64,000 bases of DNA, taken from assembly GCA_013289665.1 (NCBI GenBank), contig JABCZN010000015.1, positions 1-64,000 on the forward strand, in the 5' to 3' direction. The notes beneath the pieces were generated by a model. That model was given only the letters and a program-made list of their open reading frames with translations, was not told where the DNA came from and did no database searches. Numbering within the stretch: position 1 is the first letter of the stretch; every line of letters starts with the position of its first letter. The position numbers were made by a program, and so were the translations under genes. Source of the stretch: Acidobacteriota bacterium (GTDB taxonomy: Bacteria > Acidobacteriota > Terriglobia > Acidiferrales > UBA7541). This document shows positions 20,099 to 28,351 of this stretch, one piece after another.

Positions 20099-22432
20099 TT
20101 AGTTGGCGACGGTGAACTGGGCTTCGCGCTTTGGCGCCTGGTTGTGGGCGCCATCCGCGGCCTGGAGGACCAGCCGGTAGTTTCCCGGCGGAAGGTCCTT
20201 CACTTGAACGATCAATCCGAAAGGAACGACGGCGTTGCCTTTCTGGATGTACTCCTCGAGGGGGATCGGACCGGAAAAGAAAACCTGTTTGTTCGATGCA
20301 TCGAGGATGCTGTAACCCGCCACAACGTGCGGAGGCGCGTCGGACTTCAGCAACGGCTCGTAGACCTGCGAATAAATCACCACTTTGTCCGATTGCTTAA
20401 ACGAGTAGTTTGCCGCCGGCGTGATTTGCATTCCCTTGATGATCATCGGGGTGCGATCCTCGAGCAGGGTGGCGTCCACGTCGGTCGGAATCTGGTCGAC
20501 GGACTGGATGGATTTGGAGAGAACGACGCCGCCGAGCGTAAAGTTCTTTCCATCGTAGGCGTCAATCTTCAACGGCGTCTCAAACTTGGCAAAACTGTCG
20601 CCGCCGGAGCTGAGCACAACGGAAAGCTTGTACGCGCCGGGAGCGGCGTCGAACTGGTTTTGGTAGCGATACGGCTGCTTGGTGAATTCCTTCCACTCAT
20701 CCTTTTCGAGATCGAGATTCAGAGTGTCGTTGAACCGGGCGCCGACCGAGCCATCCAGATTGTAGGCAATGCCCAGGACGTTTACGTTGGCGTGATATTT
20801 GCCTTTGTCCTTGTTGAACACCAGCGACTCGCCGGGAATTTCCATCGCCAGATTCACCTGCGCGACGTTAGGCCCTGAATAGAAGAAAGGGGCCTGCAGC
20901 GATCCGTGGATCGCACCCGGCTGATTCCCTGCCGCTTGCAGCTCCATCTGTTTTTCAATGGGCCGGCCATCGAGGGGATTCGCGGCGCGCACATTGCAAT
21001 AGCCGCTGCGCGAGCGGACCTGCATGCTGCTCTGGCTCATTTTTACCTTGAGCGTGTGGCAACTGCCCTCCGGGCTGGACGCCGGAACATAGCCAAGCAG
21101 ATAGAACTCATTTTGATCGCGGGCGATGCGATCCAGTCCGCCGAGAAGGTCGTTGGTGTTGTAAACGGCGAAGCCTCCGGTGCCGTCGGCGAGGGATTGC
21201 AGGATTTGCTGGTTCACGCTGGCTGAAGGGGGAATCGGGGGCAATATGTTTCGCGGCGCATTGTTCGGATTGTTGTAATAGCTGCTGTACGGCGAATTAA
21301 CGGGGCGTGTGCCGCCGCCAGTGCCGCCGGGCGCGCCGCCCTTGCCGCCGCCAGCTCCGCCTGTGCCTCCGGGCGCGCCACCCCTGCCACCACCCGTGCC
21401 TCCACCACCACTCCCGCCGCCGGGATGCCCGCCGCCACCTCCACCCCCAGGCTTTTGCGGGTCAGCAGCGCTTGCGAGAGAGAAACTTGCCAGAACCAGT
21501 CTGGGGCGTTGAGGATTCCTGGCGCGCGAGGATGCGACGAGCGAATGTGCGGGATGTGGCGGCGAGTTAAATCCCGTGGGAACCGGGAGAGCCGGGGCCA
21601 TCAGGCCGCGAGTGTCCAGCGAATAGATGGAGACATTCGCTTTGTTGCACGCGTCGATGGTGGCCGTCAGCTCTGAAATGCGCTCGGTGTCCAGCGGAAA
21701 ACCGGCCGAAAAAAGAATCAACATTTTGCGCCCGGGAACCGCGCGAAGATTCTTCGCCAGGCTGCGTATCGCCAGCAACATGGTGCGAGCGCCGTAATCC
21801 GCTTCGGCGTTGCTGATCGAAGACAAGCTGGAGGACGCAACCATCACGGGATTGGCAAGCGCGGCGCTCTGGCCATTGGTTTCGATATTCGGATTTTTCA
21901 CACCGCTGACGGCCGCGGTGAGCAGGCCGGCGTCAGCAGTGAAATTTTGTCTGACCAGGAGGCTGCCGCCGAAATCCACCACGGCCATCAGCCGGTCGGG
22001 CCCCGCACCTTCGGCGATAAATTTTGTGGCGGCCGCGCGAGCCTGTATCTGGTCGGGAAGCGCCATGGAGGAATTGTCAAAGAAAAGAATCATGTAATGC
22101 TTCTGGGCGTTGACGGGGCCGGAAGTATCGCTACCAAAGGAAAAACTAGTGACGGCCTGCTCCTTGTTGTCTTCGAAGACCTTGAAATCCTTCTGGGTAA
22201 GATCGTGGACGTAGTTCCCTCGCTTGTCGGTCACTACCGCATCCACAAGTACCACGCGGGATTCCGTGCGGATCACGGGCCCAGTTAGAACCGTCTGTTG
22301 CTGCGCCGCAGCTTCTGGCTTCGCGGGCTCCGGATTTTGCGCCCGAAGGGGCGCAGGGAAGGCGGAAACGGCGAACAATCCGAGCGCGAACAGCACCTGA
22401 CGGTTTGTCCAATTCATCGGTCGGGTTGCCAT
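20099..22432 (-). CDS. VWFA-related acidobacterial domain protein with Gly-rich tract
   Basis: 777 residues from ATG 22432, with a GGGAGG ribosome-binding site. A signal peptide (VLFALGLFAVSAFPAPLRAQ) leads to VLVDAVVTDKRGNYVHDLTQKDF, a region typical of acidobacterial VWFA-related proteins, then a von Willebrand A-like fold starting at HYMILFFDNSSMALPD; the metal site is of the DxS type and partly non-canonical. A glycine/proline/alanine-rich tract with GGAPGGTGG units fills about residues 324-375. The C-terminal part looks like Ig-like and carboxypeptidase-regulatory beta domains. It is an exported protein probably involved in binding or surface display; its partner is unknown. It starts 10 nt after a second VWFA gene. 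Confidence 0.88.
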   Translation of the reverse strand: MATRPMNWTNRQVLFALGLFAVSAFPAPLRAQNPEPAKPEAAAQQQTVLTGPVIRTESRVVLVDAVVTDKRGNYVHDLTQKDFKVFEDNKEQAVTSFSFGSDTSGPVNAQKHYMILFFDNSSMALPDQIQARAAATKFIAEGAGPDRLMAVVDFGGSLLVRQNFTADAGLLTAAVSGVKNPNIETNGQSAALANPVMVASSSLSSISNAEADYGARTMLLAIRSLAKNLRAVPGRKMLILFSAGFPLDTERISELTATIDACNKANVSIYSLDTRGLMAPALPVPTGFNSPPHPAHSLVASSRARNPQRPRLVLASFSLASAADPQKPGGGGGGGHPGGGSGGGGTGGGRGGAPGGTGGAGGGKGGAPGGTGGGTRPVNSPYSSYYNNPNNAPRNILPPIPPSASVNQQILQSLADGTGGFAVYNTNDLLGGLDRIARDQNEFYLLGYVPASSPEGSCHTLKVKMSQSSMQVRSRSGYCNVRAANPLDGRPIEKQMELQAAGNQPGAIHGSLQAPFFYSGPNVAQVNLAMEIPGESLVFNKDKGKYHANVNVLGIAYNLDGSVGARFNDTLNLDLEKDEWKEFTKQPYRYQNQFDAAPGAYKLSVVLSSGGDSFAKFETPLKIDAYDGKNFTLGGVVLSKSIQSVDQIPTDVDATLLEDRTPMIIKGMQITPAANYSFKQSDKVVIYSQVYEPLLKSDAPPHVVAGYSILDASNKQVFFSGPIPLEEYIQKGNAVVPFGLIVQVKDLPPGNYRLVLQAADGAHNQAPKREAQFTVAN

Positions 22433-22442
22433 GACTGCCTCC

Positions 22443-24275
22443 CTAATACGGAATTTCAACGGCGCCATTGCGCGCAGCCATCTGCGAGCCTTCCGAATCG
22501 CGAACCACCTGGCGGATCAGGTAGCGCCCGGGCTTGACGGCAAAGCTGGATTTCACGGTAAGCCCGGTGTGGGTAAGGCGCTCGTAGGTGCTGTCTTTCA
22601 AGTACATCTTGACGGTTTTTTCGCCACCGGTGATGAAATTGCCGTTTTCATCGAAGATGGCCGTGGCCAGGGTAAGGTCGTCGAGGCTGCGGCCATCCGC
22701 CTTGCGAAAATGCATGTTTTTCACTTCGAGGCGGGAAACCACGCTCAGATGCGCGCCTTCGGCCTGATTTTTGAAATATTGGGTCTGGAGATCCAGAGGA
22801 AGCTCGTTGATCTCTTCCTGCGAATAGATGGCTTCCTGGATTTCCTGCCGCGCCAGTTCGTGGGGATCGTCAATCTTGCGGGGAGCATAGTAGCCGCGGC
22901 GGGCTTGCACGGAATATTTCAACTTTTTCGCCAGCTCGACGCGGAGCAAGTGATACTGGCCGTCCATCTTGCGATTCTGCGGTGAAAACGCCAGCACGTA
23001 GGAAACTTCGGGAGCGAGTCCGGCAAGCTGCAACCCGCCCTGAAGGTCATTCGAGTTGTGGAAGAAAGTGCCGCCAGTGCCGTAGGCAAGGTCGCCGAGC
23101 ACATACTGGTTTTCCTGCTGCGCGGAGACCCGGTACATGGTCTTGAGGCCCGCAGTGCGGAAACTGTCGGAGGATGGCCGGGAAATATCGCCCATCACGT
23201 CAGGCGCGTAAAGGCCACGGGCGTCGAGGGTATTGATGACTACGTTGGCGCGGTTAGCGCGGTCGATGACTCCGGATTCATCGAGGTAAGCGGTGGTCAG
23301 CAGGAAGCCCGGAGAGACGAGAAGCATAATGCGCTCGCCGGGCATGCTGCTCAGGCGGCGCAGGACGTCCTCCAGATGCCGGTAGGTGAATTGGTTTTCG
23401 ATATCGCCGGCGCTGAGCGCGCGCAAGACGGCACCCTGCACGATTGCCGACGCTTGCGAGCGTTTGCTTTCATCTCCGTTGAACTGGCACTGGACGGTTT
23501 CCTCAATCGCTACAGCCTGGGCCGTGGAGTCGTGCTTGTTTTCGATCTGGTCGGCCATGTAGTGAGTAACTTCAGGGCAGTCCGCGCCCAGCGATTGCGG
23601 CGTCAGCGGTCGCGGAACCACGCCCAGAATCGCCCGGTGCAGGGCGGCTCGATCGGAAGTGAATTCCAGCGAGTCCTCGCCGGAGGTGGTGTAAATCGCG
23701 ACGCGATCTGTGGAGGCCGTGGAATCGAGGAAGCGGCCGGCCTGCGAGCGGGCCCAAGTCGCGTCCTGCAAAGAAAGATGCGTGTCGTCAAAAACTAGCG
23801 CGACGAATCGCTCCGGCAGAACAGGCCCCTTCTTTCCGGAGGCATCACCGGGCGCAGACGCGTCTTCCTGGGTTTTTGCAACGGCAGCGGCACGCCGCAG
23901 GCGGGTCTCGGCGGTTTCCACCGAGAAGTTGCTGATGGTTTGCAGCTTGCTCTGATCGTAAAGCAGAAAGTCCTGTCGGGTGAGATTGTCCACGGGTTTG
24001 CCGGAAGCATTGCGGACGATCACGCGGACCTGGACGAGGTTGACGCGAACCTTAAACGTAGCCGCGGATTCGATTTGGGAAATCTCGGAGCCGGCGTCTG
24101 CCTTGGGCTTGGGCGCGGATTCCGGGGAACCGGCGGCAGGAGGCTTTTCCGGCGCGGAGTCGGGAGCGGAATCCTGACCGTATGCAGGATGGGTGAACAA
24201 AAGCAGGAAAATCGACAAGGCAATCCATAGCGCGCAACGCCACAACGAGTTCCGGTAAGACAAACGCGGGCTCAT
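22443..24275 (-). CDS. VWFA-related acidobacterial domain protein
   Basis: 610 residues from ATG 24275, chosen because AAGGGAAGGG precedes it; ATG 24293 is an alternative. Signal peptide ALWIALSIFLLLFTHPAYGQ, a P/A/S-rich linker, then the VRVIVRNASGKPVDNLTRQDFLLYD region shared with the downstream protein, and a VWFA fold at RFVALVFDDTHLSLQD. SMPGERIMLLVSPGFLL and VINTLDARGLYAPD match the same family. The C-terminal third has RRGYYAPRK and an Ig-like end. The two VWFA genes are adjacent paralogues, likely co-transcribed and ahead of DUF1800/DUF1501. Confidence 0.88.
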   Translation of the reverse strand: MSPRLSYRNSLWRCALWIALSIFLLLFTHPAYGQDSAPDSAPEKPPAAGSPESAPKPKADAGSEISQIESAATFKVRVNLVQVRVIVRNASGKPVDNLTRQDFLLYDQSKLQTISNFSVETAETRLRRAAAVAKTQEDASAPGDASGKKGPVLPERFVALVFDDTHLSLQDATWARSQAGRFLDSTASTDRVAIYTTSGEDSLEFTSDRAALHRAILGVVPRPLTPQSLGADCPEVTHYMADQIENKHDSTAQAVAIEETVQCQFNGDESKRSQASAIVQGAVLRALSAGDIENQFTYRHLEDVLRRLSSMPGERIMLLVSPGFLLTTAYLDESGVIDRANRANVVINTLDARGLYAPDVMGDISRPSSDSFRTAGLKTMYRVSAQQENQYVLGDLAYGTGGTFFHNSNDLQGGLQLAGLAPEVSYVLAFSPQNRKMDGQYHLLRVELAKKLKYSVQARRGYYAPRKIDDPHELARQEIQEAIYSQEEINELPLDLQTQYFKNQAEGAHLSVVSRLEVKNMHFRKADGRSLDDLTLATAIFDENGNFITGGEKTVKMYLKDSTYERLTHTGLTVKSSFAVKPGRYLIRQVVRDSEGSQMAARNGAVEIPY

Positions 24276-24362
24276 CCCTTCCCTTGCCCCCATTCGCGTA
24301 CTGAAAAGATATGGCGTGCAGAGACACACTGCGGGCCGCCTCGCGCGGGTGGGATGCACTGA

Positions 24363-24617
24363 CTATACGCCGCGCGTTTTGAGGGTGTCAACGCGACGGC
24401 TGCGGAAGCCCTCGAGGGTCCAGACGTCCTGCGCTTCGACGTGGCGGAGGAGATAGCGGTGACCGGTATCGGTCAGAACCCGGAAAAACGTTTCCCCGGG
24501 GGAATACCAGCGGTCCTCAATCTGGGCAATGGGCAGAAGGGTGTCGCCGAGTTTCAGGAGCCGCGGCGACGGGTCGGCTTGGTGGCCGGAATAGCAGATG
24601 ACCTGGACAGTCTTCAA
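24363..24617 (-). CDS. Small conserved-looking protein, unknown function
   Basis: 84 residues from a TTG at 24617, five bases after the YihY stop codon; longer in-frame starts would overlap the YihY gene. The sequence (LKTVQVICYSGHQADPSPRL, later WYSPGETFFRVLTDTGHRYLLRH) is compact with alternating beta-like strands and many aromatic residues. No family is recognised. Its position suggests translation coupled to yihY. Confidence 0.55.
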   Translation of the reverse strand: MKTVQVICYSGHQADPSPRLLKLGDTLLPIAQIEDRWYSPGETFFRVLTDTGHRYLLRHVEAQDVWTLEGFRSRRVDTLKTRGV

Positions 24618-24622
24618 GAGAA

Positions 24623-25480
24623 CTACCCCGGGCGAACTGGATCCGGTGATTCGCTGGTCAATCGCATGTTGTCCGCTTCCGCGTTCCACGCGGCGCCTAG
24701 AAAGACGATCACCGCCGAAATCTGCATCCAGATGAGCAGACCGATCACGGCGGCAAGGCCTCCGTACACCACGCTATACGGCACCCGGCGAACATAAAAG
24801 CCGAAGATGACGTTCACCAGCCACCACAGCAGGGTGGCCAGCATGGCGCCGGGCAGCACGCGTTGCAGACTCTCTTCCTTGGGGCGCGCGACCCAGTAGA
24901 GCACCGTGAGCGCGAGCATGGCCAGAACCATGGCGACCAGGGGGAAAAAGACCAACCAGAGGCCGTTCACAAAGGAGTGCGTGCCGATCACTCCTGTCAC
25001 CCAGTGCCGCAGCGGACGACCGAACACGCCAAGTATTCCGGCGATGAGAATGGGGGCGACGGTGATCAGGAGAAGCAGCAGGCCGCGGAGCTGCCGGCGC
25101 AGGAAACTGCTGCGCTCAACGTCGCCATAGATCAGGTGGATACCCTCCATCAAGAGTTTCATCACTTGCGAACCGCCGAGCAAGCTGCCCGCCCAACCGA
25201 GTAGGGCGAATTTCCAGAGGTCCGGCCCGCGGCGGCTGAGGAAATCGCTCACGATGCCCTGGCTGCCCGGTGGAAGAAATTGCGTGAAATCGCGAATGGC
25301 ATCGAGCAGCGCGGTGCGGCTGCCGATCCAGGTGGAAGCCAGGCCGACCGCAAGCAGCAAGGTGGGGAAAAAGGCGAGAAAGACGTTAAAGGCGATGGCT
25401 TGCGAAATCATGCTGCAGCGCGGAAAGACGCGCCTGAACATACCCCAGATTCGGTAGGAGAGCGGTCGCTCGATAGGCAT
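24623..25480 (-). CDS. YihY/BrkB-family membrane protein
   Basis: 285 residues with six predicted membrane segments. The family landmarks are SQAIAFNVFLAFFPTLLLAVGLAS near the N-terminus (the AxxA(F)xxxLxxFPxLL motif), GPDLWKFALLGWAGSLLGGSQVMKLLMEGI, and the C-terminal YGGLAAVIGLLIWMQISAVIVFLGAAWNAE. YihY/BrkB was once called RNase BN; it is now viewed as an uncharacterised integral membrane protein, with a suggested transport role. A small soluble protein follows within five bases. Confidence 0.92.
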   Translation of the reverse strand: MPIERPLSYRIWGMFRRVFPRCSMISQAIAFNVFLAFFPTLLLAVGLASTWIGSRTALLDAIRDFTQFLPPGSQGIVSDFLSRRGPDLWKFALLGWAGSLLGGSQVMKLLMEGIHLIYGDVERSSFLRRQLRGLLLLLITVAPILIAGILGVFGRPLRHWVTGVIGTHSFVNGLWLVFFPLVAMVLAMLALTVLYWVARPKEESLQRVLPGAMLATLLWWLVNVIFGFYVRRVPYSVVYGGLAAVIGLLIWMQISAVIVFLGAAWNAEADNMRLTSESPDPVRPG

Positions 25481-25567
25481 CGCTGGACATTATAGCCGCA
25501 GAGGCAAGCGTACGATTTCTCGAATGGCTATAAAGTTTGCTGGGCTTTGGCATACCCGGGCGGAAGC

Positions 25568-25891
25568 CTAGTGTGGAAGATTTCGCCACAACAGCGGCAC
25601 GTAGTACGCATCCAGATACCAACCGAGGGCAAAGAGCAGCGTGAAGCCGGAAAGCGCCGACAGAAACAGGCGCACCGGCAACGTGCGCGCGAGCGGCACC
25701 TGAGGCTCGGAGGAATGGAATAAGAATCCGCTGATCAGGCTAACGCATCCTGCCAGGCCGATTCGCGCTACGGATGCCACCAGGCGGTCTTCCCAGCGCG
25801 TGGCCGGAATGAAAAAGGCGGTATCGAGCAAAGCGCAGAGCGAGAGAATGCTCATCGCGAAAGAAACCACTTTGCCCAAATCCAGCAGCAC
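25568..25891 (-). CDS. Small membrane protein, unknown function
   Basis: 107 residues from a GTG start supported by GGAGG seven bases upstream. Three hydrophobic segments are visible (about residues 6-28, 41-60, 75-96), separated by short loops with TRWEDRLVAS and SSEPQVPLAR. No family is recognised. It begins 30 nt after the intended stop of the frameshifted upstream gene, so both were probably one operon. Confidence 0.6.
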   Translation of the reverse strand: MLLDLGKVVSFAMSILSLCALLDTAFFIPATRWEDRLVASVARIGLAGCVSLISGFLFHSSEPQVPLARTLPVRLFLSALSGFTLLFALGWYLDAYYVPLLWRNLPH

Positions 25892-25920
25892 GCTTCAGCC
25901 TCCGGAATCGGTAGGAGGGT

Positions 25921-26421
25921 CATTTGGGACGCGACGTGACTTGTGTGGTGGTCTGTATCAGGAACTTGCCTTCGTCCTCGTCCACGGCGTCCAGCCCGAG
26001 CGTACCATGGTTGCGAGGCGGCAGAAACCGTATACGGAGGTAGTAAATCTCCCCCCGCCCGCGCCGCCAGGTGAAGGAGGGCGATCGAGGGTTCACCGGT
26101 CAATCTGGTCCATTGCCCGTTCACGCAAAGGTGGTGATCTCCAGGATCAACCAGGAAGCTGAAATGGGAGTCACCCTGGTTGGCCCCGACCCAGGCGCCA
26201 TCCACGCCAAATCGGGTGGTCATCCTGAGCAGTGCGCCCTTCCGGACATCTTCGATAACGTAAACCAGGGCCTTTCCGCTTGCTTTGGACACTACGGCTG
26301 CTTCGCCGGCATCGGGACTCACATCGAACTTGAGATTTTCCGGCCCACAAGCCGCTTTAGCCGCTGGGAAGGACGTGATCCTTTGCCCATAAGCTAGGGG
26401 CGTGGCCAGAAAAAGAACCAC
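25921..26421 (-). pseudogene. Small secreted protein gene with a single-base frameshift
   Basis: From the GTG at 26421 the frame reads a signal peptide (VVLFLATPLAYGQ) and a beta-rich body ending in ALLHLAARAGG. At a run of six G (minus strand, 26051-26056) the frame then runs out into a low-quality tail overlapping the next gene. Removing one G gives EIYYLRIRFLPPRNHGTLGL, then DEDEGKFLIQTTTQVTSRPK and a stop at 25921-25923, which looks like a natural protein end and clears the overlap. I read this as a real or technical +1 frameshift. No ATG lies near the start, although AGGGAGAGA followed by ATC-ACG sits upstream at about 26478-26465. Function unknown. Confidence 0.65.
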
Positions 26422-26703
26422 GAAGTAGAGAACCCTGTTTGCATTTGAGGTGTTCGTGATTCTCTCCCTGATGCGTCGAGCGTGTCATCTTTAATGAATG
26501 GACGAGTTCTCGATTCGCCGGGTTTCATCTTTCGTCGGATTATCCATAAACATTCGAAGATGGAGATAGCTGTCGTACACTTGTGAAGAGCATTTCCCGA
26601 GGATACCAAGAATGAAAGCAGCCCCCTCAAAGGTGGGTTTCGCGTCGTGGGAACGGAACACCATGTGGCGCTAATGCGTTCCAGGAAAGTAAATATTACC
26701 GGT

Positions 26704-27147
26704 ATGGCAACGCCGCGCGTGTTGGGAGCTGTGCTGGCCTTGCTGTTATTGCCGTGTGTAGCGGCAGCGCAGGCCGAAGCGCCGAAAAAGGTGACGTGGA
26801 AATCGGTGGAGTTTGCCATTGTGCGCTTCAACGATCAGGCGCCAAATTCTTGGAACATCTACCACTCAGAGAAAAAGGGTATTTTGCTGGTGCGGTTGTG
26901 GAAACGCTACATGCTCGTGAAGATCCAGGATGAGGAGGTCTTCGACATTGACCCGCAAAAAATCACCGTGCATGGCGATTCGGCGGAATGGTCGTATGCC
27001 GACATTCCCGACAAGCCGATTGAGATCGTGGAATGGAAAGAGCGGAACATCGGCTCGATGCAGCGGGTGACCTTTCGCATTGGGAAAAACGGCCACGTAC
27101 TTGAATTGCAGATTCCGCTAGGGCTCAATCGCGAGCCGATGTACTGA
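26704..27147 (+). CDS. Small secreted protein, unknown function
   Basis: 147 residues from ATG 26704; ATG 26674 would add ten residues. The signal peptide is RVLGAVLALLLLPCVAAAQA. The mature part (KVTWKSVEFAIVRFNDQAPN, then KKGILLVRLWKRYMLVKIQDEEVFDIDP) is beta-rich without cysteines and ends in RIGKNGHVLELQIPLGLN. I do not recognise a family. It stands alone between a convergent zinc-ribbon gene and the divergent frameshifted secreted gene. Confidence 0.65.
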   Translation: MATPRVLGAVLALLLLPCVAAAQAEAPKKVTWKSVEFAIVRFNDQAPNSWNIYHSEKKGILLVRLWKRYMLVKIQDEEVFDIDPQKITVHGDSAEWSYADIPDKPIEIVEWKERNIGSMQRVTFRIGKNGHVLELQIPLGLNREPMY

Positions 27148-27152
27148 ACAGA

Positions 27153-27764
27153 TCACCGCGAAGTTTGGTCTGACCGGCGGTATACCCCGTAAAACCAAGG
27201 AATGCCCAAGGCGCCCGGAGCGACCCCAACGTTGACCGCATCGCCCGGGCGGAAGCGGTCGTAATCGTCCGAGTCAACGGCCAGCCGCTCAAAGCGATGC
27301 CCCGGTCGCCAGGAGGGCACGAACAAACGCCGCGTGCCGCGCACCACGCCTTTCATCTGATAGCGGCTATCGACCACCGAAGCGCGAAAAGTAACATTCC
27401 CGGGCGAGTCCAGCCGTCCGTTCAGGACCAGCGCCGCCAAAAGTATCAATGGAATCGGAATCAGCCCGGAAAAAAGATGCCGCAAAACCTCGATGTCCTT
27501 GCGCGCGCGGGCCCGGCTCTCCAGCACAATGGCCAGCGCGAGCGTCAGAAAAAACACCACCCCGAAAAAGACCAGCATGCCATCAAGGTCCAGAGGAGGA
27601 TAGATCTGGCTGAGGTAAGGGAACAGGAGCGAACCGGCAAGAAACACGGCCATCTGGCGGATCAGGCGGCGGCGGAACACAAGTTCGGCGGCGGCGGAAG
27701 TCAATCCGCAGACCGGGCACTGATCGCTGGCGCGTTCGGAGCCACAATCCAGACAGTGGGTCAT
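27153..27764 (-). CDS. Zinc-ribbon membrane protein, unknown function
   Basis: 203 residues. The N-terminus is a four-cysteine ribbon (MTHCLDCGSERASDQCPVCG), then two or three membrane segments (about residues 36-55, 62-80 and 98-114) with an RARARKDIE cytosolic loop, and a soluble C-terminal domain of about 80 residues with FRASVVDSRYQMKGVVRGTR. The plan resembles the smaller protein at 1040-1477 but without clear sequence similarity. It is convergent with the small secreted protein gene, five bases apart. Function unknown. Confidence 0.65.
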   Translation of the reverse strand: MTHCLDCGSERASDQCPVCGLTSAAAELVFRRRLIRQMAVFLAGSLLFPYLSQIYPPLDLDGMLVFFGVVFFLTLALAIVLESRARARKDIEVLRHLFSGLIPIPLILLAALVLNGRLDSPGNVTFRASVVDSRYQMKGVVRGTRRLFVPSWRPGHRFERLAVDSDDYDRFRPGDAVNVGVAPGALGIPWFYGVYRRSDQTSR

Positions 27765-27782
27765 GGAAAATAGTATAAAGCC

Positions 27783-28124
27783 TTAGCGGTTTTCGGCGAG
27801 CTTCGCCAGGATTTCCTGATAAGGATGCGTGGTTGGGTCTTCAGGGAGCGCAATCGCGACCCCCATGCCCAAGCCGGGCTCCACGCGCTTGACGGAGCAT
27901 TCCAGCCAAACGGGACGATCGGTGACCAGTTGTGCGCGGAATCCCGCTCCAACCCAGAGGACATCTTCGGATTCGATGAACATGCCGCCCACGCTGATAT
28001 CGCGGGTACGCGCTTTCAGGCGAGCGAAACCCCACTCGATTTCGAGGCAGGCTTGGTAGGGATAGCGAGGTGCCCTGCGGCGATCGGGACGGCGAAGCCC
28101 GAATTCCCCCACGGACATGGACAT
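27783..28124 (-). CDS. PilZ-domain protein
   Basis: 113 residues from ATG 28124, with GAGGAG four bases upstream; longer frames lack a ribosome-binding site. The PilZ core shows RRRAPRYPYQACLEIEWG, giving the RxxxR motif that grips cyclic di-GMP, then TRDISVGGMFIE, the D/NxSxxG motif. The rest is a six-strand barrel ending in a helix. It likely senses c-di-GMP; the partner is not evident. The only other c-di-GMP-linked gene in the window is the HD-GYP regulator at 46973-48058. Confidence 0.85.
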   Translation of the reverse strand: MSMSVGEFGLRRPDRRRAPRYPYQACLEIEWGFARLKARTRDISVGGMFIESEDVLWVGAGFRAQLVTDRPVWLECSVKRVEPGLGMGVAIALPEDPTTHPYQEILAKLAENR

Positions 28125-28351
28125 GGCGCTCCTCTTCGAGATGAACGGCGCACAAGAGTCGAACCCAAGCAGCGGGTCTATTCCCTGAAGATACGCCGGT
28201 GAGCAGCACATTGTTTCAGACACCCTGAAGCGATGTTCTGTTCCCGTCATTTTCCAGTTGAGCACAAGACTGGCAGTTCTGATGAGACGCTTTACAGCTG
28301 GGAATTTCGGAGCTATGTTGCCGGAGTTTCGGTATACGCAGGAGGATCCCT

